24,218 bases of DNA from an uncultured Bacteroidota bacterium (GCA_946479615.1 CAMLGR010000063.1:1-24218); one strand, 5' to 3'. Counted from the first letter of the stretch, positions 1-8,829 are shown. Notes: generated from the letters alone by a model not told the origin. Numbers and translations: made by a program.

Positions 1-360
1 TAACCCACCGGTATGTAATAAAAATTCAAACTTGATATTATCCAGGCCCACTCCATGAAAAGCATTCCTGATCTTTTCTTCGAGCTGGGCAGCAGTAAAC
101 CTTTTGCCAATAGTGACCGGGCGAAGAAAATCAATGGAGAAATCATCCAGGAAAACAGGACTATTGCGGTTACCCGTAGGATAATTGCCTTTGTATTGAG
201 CGAGTTCCTCTCCTACCGTGTTCACGGCCTTTTCTATTTTCTCCCTTACCTGTTCCTGGCGCAGCAGGATCATATTCTTCAACCAGGAAAGCTGAATGAA
301 GATGATCCCTATCAGGGAATTGCTGATCAATATAATGATGGTAGTAAAAATTCTTTTCAC
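1..360 (-). CDS. Sensor histidine kinase, N-terminal part (truncated by window edge)
   Basis: The minus-strand frame opens with GTG at 360 (an in-frame TAA lies six codons upstream) and stays open for 120 codons to the left edge. It starts VKRIFTTIIILISNSLIG, one hydrophobic segment (about residues 4-25), followed by FIQLSWLKNMILLRQEQ and a charged amphipathic stretch. That layout, one N-terminal membrane helix then a periplasmic sensor region, is typical of Bacteroidota membrane-bound sensor histidine kinases. The HisKA and ATPase domains would lie outside the window, so the kinase call rests on N-terminal resemblance only. A plus-strand frame over 55-390 is antisense shadow. No Shine-Dalgarno sequence is visible, as is usual for this phylum. 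An alternative is some other single-helix membrane protein with a periplasmic domain. Confidence 0.6.
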   Translation of the reverse strand, partial: MKRIFTTIIILISNSLIGIIFIQLSWLKNMILLRQEQVREKIEKAVNTVGEELAQYKGNYPTGNRNSPVFLDDFSIDFLRPVTIGKRFTAAQLEEKIRNAFHGVGLDNIKFEFLLHTGGL

Positions 361-607
361 GAACGACGAGCTTATTTAGCTGAAAGATAACAGTTTTTGA
401 TAATGAAAGCCAATCCTGCAAAAATACTGTCCCGTACCGGGGTTATTAAATTCCGGGAGGCTGAAACCGATATTTTAACGTGTCTTTATAGCATTGGAAT
501 TGCCTGCTGCTGACTGTGGCTGATTTTACCCACGGCATTCTTTATCCGGGCAATTATCAGCATCAAAAAATCCTTTTTTAAAAAATTTTTATCCCCTAAC
601 TTGAAGT

Positions 608-1159
608 ATGATTGAGCCGGGAACAGGTATATTATTAATAGCGGACCCATTTTTAAAAGATCCCAATTTTTTAAGAACCGTTGTCTTCTTATGCGAACAT
701 AAAGAAGAAGGAAGTTTTGGCTTTGTACTGAACAGGCAATATACCAATACGATTGACGAACTCATTCCTGAATTGGATGGCCATAAGATATCTGTATTTT
801 ATGGCGGACCTGTACAGCAGGATACGATTCACTTTTTACACCAGTATCCTGATATTATTCCGGGTGGTATGGAAGTGATCAAAGGGGTATACTGGGGAGG
901 TGATTTTGATAAACTGGTGGAACTGATCAAAACAAACAGCATCGATCCTGATAAAATAAGATTCTATATTGGCTATTCCGGCTGGGGCAGCGGACAACTC
1001 GATGATGAGCTTAAAGAAAAATCCTGGCTGACGGTAGAAGCTACCCGTCCTCTTATCTTTCATCGCCGCTATGAAGAGATCTGGAAAGATTCCCTTAAAG
1101 AACTGGGTGGTGATTATGAAATGATGATCAATTTCCCGGTAGATCCGCAGTTAAATTAG
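608..1159 (+). CDS. YqgE/AlgH family protein
   Basis: A 183-residue protein of the YqgE/AlgH (UPF0301) family, at the usual length. The family signatures are present in order: GTGILLIADPFLKDPNF near the start, RTVVFLCEHKEEGSFGFVLNR at about 24-43, the FYGGPV segment at about 64-69, a GVYWGGDF segment at about 92-99 and the IGYSGWGSGQLDDEL segment at about 121-135. The biochemical role is not settled; the name AlgH comes from a proposed link to alginate regulation in Pseudomonas, which should not be carried over here. It is probably cytoplasmic, with no signal peptide. It is divergent from the kinase on its left. A -7-like TAACTTG lies only 4 nt before the ATG, so the mRNA leader may be very short, but that element is imperfect. 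Confidence 0.93.
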   Translation: MIEPGTGILLIADPFLKDPNFLRTVVFLCEHKEEGSFGFVLNRQYTNTIDELIPELDGHKISVFYGGPVQQDTIHFLHQYPDIIPGGMEVIKGVYWGGDFDKLVELIKTNSIDPDKIRFYIGYSGWGSGQLDDELKEKSWLTVEATRPLIFHRRYEEIWKDSLKELGGDYEMMINFPVDPQLN

Positions 1160-1232
1160 TTTTCGAACAAGACGTTCGTATACATTTCCCGTTTTCCATT
1201 TAATATTTTACATTTAGCAAAATAAATACGCT

Positions 1233-1952
1233 ATGAAAAGAATCGGCCTCTTCCTGATCGCGGCAACCACCCTGTTTCTTTCTTCCTGCGATACGTTAAA
1301 ACAAATCGTTTCCATTCCTTCTGAATTGGAAATGGCAACCGGTTTGAAAGATGCCTTATCGCAAGGTCTCTTTAAAAGTTTTGATGCTTTCGCTGATCCG
1401 AATGGCAATCCTTTTGTACGGTTTGCTTTCCCCGGCGATGCCGCCAAGATTGAAAAGACATTGCACGATCTTGGGCTGGATAAAATGGTAAATACGGTAA
1501 CCAGCAAATTTACTACCGCTACCTCTGCCGCGGTAAGCGCTGCAAAACCTATTTTCCTGAATTCATTAAAGCAAATGAGTATCCGCGATGCAGCAGGTAT
1601 TCTTCTTACCAATAATAATCATGCCGCTACGGAATATTTCAAAAGTACGATGACGCCTGAATTAATGGTTGCCTTCCGCCCGATTGTCGACAGTACGATT
1701 AAAGTACAGGGAGCCGCCACAGAATGGAACAGCCTGGTCAACGTTTATAATAAAATTCCTTTCATCAATAAGCCCCTGGAATCAAGCCTGACTGATTTTA
1801 TTGCTGCCCGCGCGGTAGACGGTATGTTTATGGTAGTCGCCAATGAAGAAGAACAGATCCGCACCAAGTACGAGTTTCGTAAAACGGATATCATGAAAAA
1901 GGTATTCGGCTATGCCGATGCGGAACTGAAGAGAAGAGCAGCGCAAAAGTAA
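1233..1952 (+). CDS. DUF4197 family lipoprotein
   Basis: A 239-residue exported protein. The start has a lipoprotein signal peptide with lipobox LSSC (Cys19), so the mature protein should be lipid-anchored. The rest matches the DUF4197 family in its landmarks: GLKDALSQGL at about 37-46, the helical KIEKTLHDLGLDKMVN segment, AAKPIFLNSLKQMSIRDAAGIL near the middle, and the conserved tail with LTDFIAARAVDGMFMVVANEE followed by IRTKYEFRKTDIMKKVFG. Function is unknown for the family; it is mostly alpha-helical. It lies 73 bp after the YqgE gene, possibly with its own promoter (TACATTTA at 1209-1216, one mismatch to TAnnTTTG, no clear -33 box). The gene is convergent with the LytTR regulator. Confidence 0.9.
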   Translation: MKRIGLFLIAATTLFLSSCDTLKQIVSIPSELEMATGLKDALSQGLFKSFDAFADPNGNPFVRFAFPGDAAKIEKTLHDLGLDKMVNTVTSKFTTATSAAVSAAKPIFLNSLKQMSIRDAAGILLTNNNHAATEYFKSTMTPELMVAFRPIVDSTIKVQGAATEWNSLVNVYNKIPFINKPLESSLTDFIAARAVDGMFMVVANEEEQIRTKYEFRKTDIMKKVFGYADAELKRRAAQK

Positions 1953-1957
1953 TCAAT

Positions 1958-2044
1958 CAGCCGGCAGTCAGGTTCTGATTATTGAAAATGTTTTATTCTA
2001 ATGCACAGGAATAATTCCCAAATAATAAACACGGCTGCCGGCTG
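1958..2044. repeat. Long-range inverted repeat between convergent genes
   Basis: A perfect 10-bp arm pair, CAGCCGGCAG at 1958-1967 and CTGCCGGCTG at 2035-2044, encloses a 67-nt AT-rich stretch between two convergent genes. The right arm ends just outside the stop codon of the LytTR gene. There is no T tract after either arm, so a classical intrinsic terminator is not shown. A role in ending convergent transcripts is inference from position alone. Confidence 0.35.
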
Positions 2045-2045
2045 C

Positions 2046-2804
2046 TTACTGTCCCAGCCATTCTTTAAACCCATTTACCCGTTCGCGGCTGACTACAGTT
2101 TCGGCAGTAGTGGAAGGAAGCAATTCGATTTTTAAGCGGCCACCCAGCCAGGTGTGGACTTTTTGCACCGCTTCGATATTAATGAGCAGGTGCCGGTTGA
2201 TCCGGTAAAATTTATTCGGAGGTAATTGCTCTTCGAGTTGCGATAGATTGTTTTCCAGTAAATATTTATTACTGCTGAAATCAACTGCATAACAAAGTTT
2301 CCCTTCTGCATAACAATAAGCGGTTAATTCCGTCTTCAGGTAACTCAGTTGCTGGCCGCGTTTGATCAATAGCCGTTCCCGGTATTTCGCCGTATTCATT
2401 TCCTGCATCATCTTCAGGATCCTTTCCGGGAATCCTTGATTTTTCTTATCATATAATTGCTTGTATTTTTCAACTGCCTGCTGCAATTCCTTTTCATCGA
2501 TAGGTTTTAGCAGGTAATCGATGCTATTCACTTTAAACGCTTTTAAAGTGTATTGATCAAATGCAGTGGTGAAAATAACAGGAGCAGTAACCGTAGCCTG
2601 TTTAAAGATATCAAAACTCAATCCATCGGCTAATTGTATGTCCATAAAAATAAGATCCACTTCTTCTCCGGAACGCAGAAAGCGGGCCGAAGATTCAACG
2701 CTATCGAGCCGGCCAATGATATCCATTTCATCATGAATACCTTTCAGCAGTTTAGCCAGGCGGTTCGCAGCCGGAGCTTCATCTTCTATGATTACTACGC
2801 GCAT
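2046..2804 (-). CDS. LytTR family response regulator
   Basis: A 252-residue response regulator with an N-terminal receiver domain (about 1-120) and a C-terminal LytTR DNA-binding domain (about 145-250). The receiver has the acidic cluster E7-D8-E9, the phospho-acceptor D55 in FMDIQLADG, the TT pair at about 79-80 and the LLKP lysine at about 100. The LytTR part carries the FYRINRHLLINIEAV stretch typical of the family. It starts one base after the stop codon of the upstream kinase, so the two are almost certainly co-transcribed and translationally coupled, and the kinase is its presumed partner. The target promoters cannot be told from this window; they may include the pair itself. Confidence 0.95.
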   Translation of the reverse strand: MRVVIIEDEAPAANRLAKLLKGIHDEMDIIGRLDSVESSARFLRSGEEVDLIFMDIQLADGLSFDIFKQATVTAPVIFTTAFDQYTLKAFKVNSIDYLLKPIDEKELQQAVEKYKQLYDKKNQGFPERILKMMQEMNTAKYRERLLIKRGQQLSYLKTELTAYCYAEGKLCYAVDFSSNKYLLENNLSQLEEQLPPNKFYRINRHLLINIEAVQKVHTWLGGRLKIELLPSTTAETVVSRERVNGFKEWLGQ

Positions 2805-2805
2805 A

Positions 2806-3861
2806 TTAATTTTCGATCAATGGAATTGATACCGTGAAGTTCTCCCCGTTCTCTGTCACTATCACTTTTTTATCACTTAATAGTTTATAGCGATTACGGA
2901 TATTATCCAGGCCGATACCGGTCGATTCATTGACCTGGTTTTTCTTCTGCAGGTTATTGGAAACGACCAACCGCCCATTGTCTGCAAACACATCGATCTT
3001 CAGTGGCTTTTCAGAGGAAACAATATTATGCTTGATCGCATTTTCCATCAATATCTGCAGGGAAAGCGGAATGATTTTTCTTTGCAGGCGTTCCGGTGAA
3101 ACCGTAATTGTAATATCCAGGTTATCGCCAAACCTCGTCTTTAATAAAAAAGCGTAAGCCCTCAATACATCCAATTCTTCCTGCAGATCGATGCTCTGTT
3201 CATCTTTTACTTCCAGGATATGACGATACACTTTGGATAATTGCTGCACAAAATCAACCGCTTTCTGTGGATTTTCAGGAATGATCGAACTTAATGTATT
3301 CAGGTTATTAAAAAGAAAATGCGGGTTCACCTGTGTTTTTAATGCATCCAGTTGCGCATGCAGGCTTTCGCGTTTGAGCATTTCTTTTTCTTCTACTGAT
3401 TTTCTTAATTCAGTTAAAAAATAAATGCCTTCATAGATCGCCACTACGGTCAGCAGGCAAAAAACCGCCGCTGCATTGGAAATATTGAATACATCAAATA
3501 CGCTGTGATGGGGATAACGGGCATGAAAATTCTTCAATCCGCATATATCGAGTACGTAACCCAGGATGTTATTGGTGATGATCGTAAAAACAAGCATTAC
3601 CATGGATTGAACGAGAAGTCTTTTTCTTACCTGGTCAAACTGCGGATAACGGGAACGCGCCCAAATTAAAATATAACGGTTCCCCAGCCAGATCACCGTG
3701 GTCATGATCAGTGTATTCATATACACGTTCCAGGTAAAATAGGGAGCAGCGGAAAAACTCATCCCGAAAAAAATAACAGGAATGATAAGCGCAGCCGCAG
3801 GGACCAGGATCACTGTCAGCAGGCGATCGTCAAACCCGATTTTTGCGTTGTTTCTCCACAT
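2806..3861 (-). CDS. LytS-type sensor histidine kinase (His_kinase family)
   Basis: A 351-residue membrane kinase of the LytS/YehU class. Four predicted membrane helices lie at about 14-34, 44-66, 82-106 and 127-149, with short loops and no large external sensor domain. A short coiled segment (about 150-175) leads to the phospho-acceptor motif LKTQVNPHFLFNNLNTL with H181. The ATP-binding part has an N box LMENAIKHN (271-279) and a G box GIGLDNIRNRY (315-325). It should autophosphorylate H181 and pass the phosphate to D55 of the LytTR regulator encoded directly downstream. The upstream exported-protein gene ends 45 bp before this start on the same strand, so the three may form one operon. The ligand is unknown. 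Confidence 0.94.
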   Translation of the reverse strand: MWRNNAKIGFDDRLLTVILVPAAALIIPVIFFGMSFSAAPYFTWNVYMNTLIMTTVIWLGNRYILIWARSRYPQFDQVRKRLLVQSMVMLVFTIITNNILGYVLDICGLKNFHARYPHHSVFDVFNISNAAAVFCLLTVVAIYEGIYFLTELRKSVEEKEMLKRESLHAQLDALKTQVNPHFLFNNLNTLSSIIPENPQKAVDFVQQLSKVYRHILEVKDEQSIDLQEELDVLRAYAFLLKTRFGDNLDITITVSPERLQRKIIPLSLQILMENAIKHNIVSSEKPLKIDVFADNGRLVVSNNLQKKNQVNESTGIGLDNIRNRYKLLSDKKVIVTENGENFTVSIPLIEN

Positions 3862-3906
3862 ACGGTAAAAGTAGCGAAAACGTCAAGGAAGCATTTCCAA
3901 ATCTCC

Positions 3907-4485
3907 CTAATTCCTGTTCCTGCTATTATAAATATCCACCGCTTCGTTCAGGCGGGCTACATCGCCATTGAGGGATTTGGCTTTGGCGATCGCTTCCTCG
4001 CAACCCGCAAAACTGGTAGCTGTAATATCAGCAACAGATTTCTTATTCACGAGTTTCAGTTCTTTACCCGTGTTGTCATAAATGAAATAATCGCCTGGTG
4101 CACCCGGTGTGCCATTTGCAAATACAGCCTGGTTGCCATTGTAAAGAGGCTTGGAGGAAGCATCGCTTGATTTTTGAAGGAATTTTAATTTACCCGTACA
4201 GATAACCCTGAAAAAATCACCCTTGATACAGAGATAATTTTCATCGTTGATCGTAGCAGCGCTGAGATCACTGCCATCATAGATTTTTTTCTTGTGGGTG
4301 TCATCGCCCAGCAGTGTTACAGAGGCATTACTGCGGATCTTTTCCTTAAAAAGCCCGGAGACCACGGAACCATCTGCCAGGGTAACAGAACCTTTGCTAT
4401 ATCCTTTGGGTGCTTCGGTTTGTGCAACGGCATGAAGAAAAGTAAAGCTGAACAGGATAAGCGGCAGTGTTTTGAAGACTTTCAT
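3907..4485 (-). CDS. Exported protein of unknown function
   Basis: A 192-residue protein with a clear Sec signal peptide, MKVFKTLPLILFSFTFLHAVAQ, probably cut after AVAQ and without a lipobox Cys. The mature part starts with a beta-rich segment KGSVTLADGSVVSGLFKEKIR, which looks like a small barrel or sandwich repeat seen in many Bacteroidota exported proteins, and ends in a helix ending IYNSRNRN. It has three cysteines in the mature chain. I do not recognise a family with known function. It lies 45 bp upstream of the LytS-type kinase on the same strand, which makes a functional link with that signalling pair possible but unproven. The periplasm or outer membrane surface is the likely location. 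Confidence 0.8.
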   Translation of the reverse strand: MKVFKTLPLILFSFTFLHAVAQTEAPKGYSKGSVTLADGSVVSGLFKEKIRSNASVTLLGDDTHKKKIYDGSDLSAATINDENYLCIKGDFFRVICTGKLKFLQKSSDASSKPLYNGNQAVFANGTPGAPGDYFIYDNTGKELKLVNKKSVADITATSFAGCEEAIAKAKSLNGDVARLNEAVDIYNSRNRN

Positions 4486-4616
4486 AACTGTGGTTTTAAT
4501 GGTTTAATGATTGACAAGCTACTGATGATGCAGAAAGCGGAGAAGAAGAAAAGAGTGAGTTGAAGGAAAATAAGAGTGAGCTGTAAAGTGGAGAAAGACG
4601 TTAAAACAGAAAGAAT

Positions 4617-4722
4617 CTATGTATACCTATGTTCCTATGTAGTAAAAACTACGCCTTACTTTTTTGAGATTGTTTCCACCTGTAAGGTCTTTTTCACCAC
4701 ATAAGATCATAGGTACACATAG
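4617..4722. repeat. CTATGTG-type palindromic repeat, copy 1
   Basis: An imperfect inverted repeat. The left arm (from 4617) has CTATGT-type words at 4617, 4627 and 4635; the right arm, ending at 4722, is the inverted counterpart (22 of 27 positions pair). The roughly 50-nt loop begins at about 4648 and is homologous to the loop of copy 3 (25 of 29 bases over 4648-4676 against 23429-23457). It contains a second small stem, CCTTAC with GTAAGG. It lies entirely between genes, just beyond the atpDC terminator. Confidence 0.85.
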
Positions 4723-4732
4723 TATAAAAAAA

Positions 4733-4756
4733 GCCCTCCTGAATATTCAGGAGGGC
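4733..4756 (-). terminator. Intrinsic terminator of the atpDC operon
   Basis: A perfect 24-bp palindrome, GCCCTCCTGA, then ATAT, then TCAGGAGGGC. On the minus strand it is followed by seven T residues (A tract at 4726-4732 on the plus strand). It lies about 100 bp past the atpC stop codon, in the right orientation to end the atpD-atpC transcript. Confidence 0.88.
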
Positions 4757-4857
4757 GGAGAACAGTTTCCACAATCCGGATAGGCTGGGTTTTTCACCAG
4801 TCTATTTAATCCCCTTAATCAGAAGCGCTCGTTATTAAGGTACTACCCTTGTACTAA

Positions 4858-5121
4858 TCAGGCAGTTTCTACCGGTATTGCCCCTTCTGCCAATACAGTG
4901 ACTTTATTGTTGATGACTTCAACAAACCCGCCCTGTATATCGAAAAAGGCAAAATGATTTTGCTTATCCTTCAGAACTTTTATACGTCCGGCTTTTAATG
5001 CACTTACCAAAGGAGCATGCTTTTCCAGCACTTCGAATGATCCGCTGATGCCCGGCATTTGCACACCGTATACATCGCCGCTATATAATTTCTTTTCTGG
5101 AGTTAATATCTCTAAGTTCAT
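4858..5121 (-). CDS. atpC: F1Fo ATP synthase subunit epsilon (short form)
   Basis: An 87-residue epsilon subunit of the F1 central stalk, which with gamma couples rotation to catalysis. MNLEILTPEKKLYSGDV at the start, GVQMPGISGSFEVLEKHAPLVSAL at about 19-42 and a GGFVEVINNKVTVLAEGA segment form the N-terminal beta-sandwich. The chain stops there: the C-terminal helical hairpin present in the roughly 135-140 residue proteobacterial subunit, which inhibits ATP hydrolysis, is absent. Short forms are known in this phylum. The ATG at 5121 is chosen because homology begins at MNLEIL; the longer frame reaching 5178 adds residues unlike the family. It follows atpD after a 104-bp spacer in the same transcript. 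Confidence 0.94.
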   Translation of the reverse strand: MNLEILTPEKKLYSGDVYGVQMPGISGSFEVLEKHAPLVSALKAGRIKVLKDKQNHFAFFDIQGGFVEVINNKVTVLAEGAIPVETA

Positions 5122-5225
5122 AAAAACAAATGTGATGTAATGACCATGTGACAATAATGTGGAAATATTCTGATACACTGCACTGTACTCATCACTTTCA
5201 AATCAGCACATTTCCAAATCATTTC

Positions 5226-6734
<1,509 letters not shown>

Positions 6735-6746
6735 TTATTTTGGCCG

Positions 6747-6777
6747 CAAAGGTAAGGGTGGGGCATTAATCCTCCAA
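6747..6777 (-). promoter_or_regulatory. Promoter of atpDC (Bacteroidota -33/-7 type)
   Basis: Read on the minus strand: TTG at 6777-6775, a 20-nt spacer, then TACCTTTG at 6754-6747, an exact TAnnTTTG. The predicted transcription start is near 6743, giving a leader of about 24 nt before the atpD ATG. The match is by eye to the consensus known for Bacteroides-type primary sigma factors. Confidence 0.65.
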
Positions 6778-6854
6778 TTTGAAAATGTCTTAATTTCCAG
6801 ACGTGGAAAACCTGTTAAAAGCAGGCGGAAGTGGGCAAAAAAGGACATGTAAAG

Positions 6855-7006
6855 GATTTGGAAATTTGGAGATTCGGAAAATGGGGAAATAGGGAAATTT
6901 TCCGGACAGCATCTTTCTGCAATTATAGACGAGGTTCAATAAGAAGAAAAGGCCTGATTATCAGTCAATCTCCCAATTTCCAAATCCAAAAATTCTAAAA
7001 TCTTCT
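6855..7006. repeat. Period-8 palindromic repeat (GATTTGGA type)
   Basis: The left tract is six consecutive octamers starting at 6855: GATTTGGA, AATTTGGA, GATTCGGA, AAATGGGG, AAATAGGG, AAATTTTC. The right tract has octamers in the opposite sense starting at 6967: AATCTCCC, AATTTCCA, AATCCAAA, AATTCTAA, AATCTTCT. The best-paired core is 6854-6870 with 6971-6987 (16 of 17). The core word ATTTCCAAATC also occurs at 3893-3903 and 5211-5221 without a partner arm. Confidence 0.75.
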
Positions 7007-7096
7007 TCCCTTTGTCCGATCCTTTTCTCTTGTTCGTCTTTATCCGGGCTGGCAATCAGCCGGTCCATCATAACCTTAAAACTAAAATTTACAATT

Positions 7097-7435
7097 ATGG
7101 AAAAGTTCATGCTTATTTTTCACGGGGGTATGTCCAGCCAGAGCAGCCCGGAACAAATGCAGGAAAACATGGGAAAATGGATGGCCTGGATCGACAAACT
7201 GGCCAAAAACGACCAGTACGTCAGCGGCGAACCCTTGCTGCCCGGCGGCAAACTGATCAAGGGTTCCGGTGGCAAGTCCATAACCGACGGCCCCTACACC
7301 GAGGGCAAAGAAGTGGTAGGTGGTTATTTTATCATCAATGCAAAGGATATGAACGAGGCGATCGCCATCTGTAAAGATTATCCCGATTTCGAAATCGACG
7401 GAAGCATACAGGTGAGACAGGTGATGAAGATGTGA
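7097..7435 (+). CDS. YCII-related (DGPF) domain protein
   Basis: A 112-residue protein of the YCII/DGPF family: MEKFMLIFHGG at the start, the LLPGGKLIKGSGGKSITDGPYTEGKEVVGGYFII block with the family motif as DGPY (64-67), then a helix and IDGSIQVRQVMKM at the end. It has a ferredoxin-like fold and is probably cytoplasmic. The activity of this branch is unknown, although some YciI relatives have been proposed to be enzymes. It lies 136 bp upstream of an ECF42-like sigma factor on the same strand. That pairing is a recognised genomic habit of ECF42, where DGPF genes are the usual neighbours and likely targets. A palindromic repeat separates the two genes. Confidence 0.93.
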   Translation: MEKFMLIFHGGMSSQSSPEQMQENMGKWMAWIDKLAKNDQYVSGEPLLPGGKLIKGSGGKSITDGPYTEGKEVVGGYFIINAKDMNEAIAICKDYPDFEIDGSIQVRQVMKM

Positions 7436-7438
7436 CCA

Positions 7439-7547
7439 GGTGAATGGTCAATAGTGAATGGTGAATAGATAGATGACACCTTAAAATTTAAGTGCTCAAC
7501 ATTGCATTACCTGTTCACTATTCACTATTGACCATTCACCATTCACC
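7439..7547. repeat. Period-7 palindromic repeat (GTGAATG type)
   Basis: Left arm 7439-7468 and right arm 7511-7540 pair at 28 of 30 positions around a 42-nt loop. The arms are strings of heptamers. Left: GTGAATG, GTCAATA, GTGAATG, GTGAATA. Right, starting at 7514: TTCACTA, TTCACTA, TTGACCA, TTCACCA, TTCACCC, so the right arm has one more unit than pairs. It lies in the spacer between the YCII gene and the sigma factor gene. Confidence 0.85.
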
Positions 7548-7571
7548 CCTTCCCTAACGTATCTTGCCTTC

Positions 7572-8828
7572 ATGAGTTCCACTCCCTCCGTTCAGCAGCT
7601 GGTCGACCGGCTTTTCCGGCATGAATCGGGAAAGATGGTAGCTGTTTTGTCCCGGCTGCTCGGGTTGCAGAACCTGGAAACTGCGCAGGATATCGTACAG
7701 GATACTTTGCTGCAGGCGATGAATGTCTGGAGCTATGGGATTCTGCCGGACAATCCATCGGCCTGGTTATACCGCGTGGCAAAGAATAAGGCCATCGATT
7801 TTTTGCGAAGGGAAAAACGGTTTCGTCAGCTTAGTCCGCACTATGCCTATTTGCTGGAATCGGAATGGACCCTCGCTCCTACCGTCAATCAATTATTTCG
7901 TGAAAATGAAATACAGGATAGCCAGTTGCGGATGATGTTTGCCTGCTGCCATCCTTCTATTCCTGAAGAATCACAAATCGCGCTTACGTTGAAAGTATTG
8001 GGTGGATTGAATGTAACCGAGATCGCAAAAGCTTTTCTTGTACAGGAAGAAACAATCAGTAAACGGATTTACCGGGCGAAGGAAAAGATCAGGACAGAGA
8101 ATATCGAACTGGATGTGCCTCCTGCACATCAGTTGCCTTCGCGCATCGATGCCGTTTTAAAATCATTGTATCTTTTATTTAATGAAGGATATAATTCTTC
8201 CCACCCCGACCTGCTGATCCGGGAGGACCTGTGCATGGAAGCAATGCGTCTCTGTCATTTGCTCACCTTTCATGAGCATACCGCTTACCCGCGGGTGAAA
8301 GCATTATTGTCATTGATGTGTTTTCAATCTTCGAGATTATCCGCACGGTTGGATGATAACAGGAATATTATCCTGCTGAAATACCAGGACCGCAGCAAAT
8401 GGCATTTACCACTCATTCAAAAGGGATTTGATTACCTCGATGAAGCAGCCGAACCATTTGAAGTATCTGCCTATCATTTTGAAGCGGCTATCGCCTCGCT
8501 TCATGCATCCGCTCCTGCGTTTGAAAGAACAGACTGGAAATCGATCTATCACTTATATGAAATGCTGTATGATCTTAATCCGAACCCGGTCATTGCTATG
8601 AACAAAGCGATCGCCTCTTCCTATGCGATCAGTAAGCAAAAAGGATTGGATGAATTACATGATATCCGCGGACTGGACACCCACTATTTATACCAGGCCA
8701 GTATTGGTGAAATTTATTTTGATATGGGTGAAAAAGAAAAAGCGAAAGAATATTTTCAAAAAGCATTCGGGCTAACCAGCTCGCAGTCAGAACAGCAACT
8801 ATTGCTTTATAAGATAGGATTGTGTTAG
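7572..8828 (+). CDS. ECF42-like sigma-70 family RNA polymerase sigma factor with C-terminal helical extension
   Basis: A 418-residue ECF sigma factor, about twice the length of a plain one. Region 2 spans about 10-80 (DIVQDTLLQAMNVW, then AWLYRVAKNKAIDFLRREKR). Region 4 spans about 115-165 (ESQIALTLKVLGGLNVTEIAKAFLV, then ETISKRIYRAKEKIR). It is preceded by FACCHPSIP, a marker of this group. The remaining roughly 240 residues are helical, with TPR-like helices near the end (GEIYFDMGEKEKAKEYFQKAF). This architecture and the YCII gene upstream match ECF42, in which the C-terminal extension, not an anti-sigma factor, is thought to control activity. No anti-sigma gene is present here. ATG 7572 is the only sensible start. 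It is likely to activate the YCII gene, which is inference from the family. Confidence 0.94.
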   Translation: MSSTPSVQQLVDRLFRHESGKMVAVLSRLLGLQNLETAQDIVQDTLLQAMNVWSYGILPDNPSAWLYRVAKNKAIDFLRREKRFRQLSPHYAYLLESEWTLAPTVNQLFRENEIQDSQLRMMFACCHPSIPEESQIALTLKVLGGLNVTEIAKAFLVQEETISKRIYRAKEKIRTENIELDVPPAHQLPSRIDAVLKSLYLLFNEGYNSSHPDLLIREDLCMEAMRLCHLLTFHEHTAYPRVKALLSLMCFQSSRLSARLDDNRNIILLKYQDRSKWHLPLIQKGFDYLDEAAEPFEVSAYHFEAAIASLHASAPAFERTDWKSIYHLYEMLYDLNPNPVIAMNKAIASSYAISKQKGLDELHDIRGLDTHYLYQASIGEIYFDMGEKEKAKEYFQKAFGLTSSQSEQQLLLYKIGLC

Positions 8829-8829
8829 A

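Larger units (their letters stand above)
4486..4857. other. 372-bp intergenic region between atpC and the exported-protein gene
   Basis: No credible gene is seen here. The right part holds the atpDC terminator (4733-4756) and the palindromic CTATGTG-type repeat (4617-4722). The left part (4486-4616) is purine-rich on the plus strand, with the nonamer AAGAGTGAG occurring twice. It should contain the promoter of the minus-strand exported-protein gene, but no good TAnnTTTG box could be picked out. Short open frames crossing it look random. Confidence 0.7.

Noticed and set aside
55..390. Plus-strand frame of 111 codons at the left edge
   Set aside because: It is antisense to the kinase N-terminus, whose membrane helix and following helix are far more protein-like.
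1172..1186. Small inverted repeat CGAAC/GTTCG after the YqgE gene as a terminator
   Set aside because: Only 5 bp of stem and no T tract of note.
5122..5178. A longer start for atpC
   Set aside because: The added residues are unlike epsilon subunits, which begin at the MNLEIL-type sequence.
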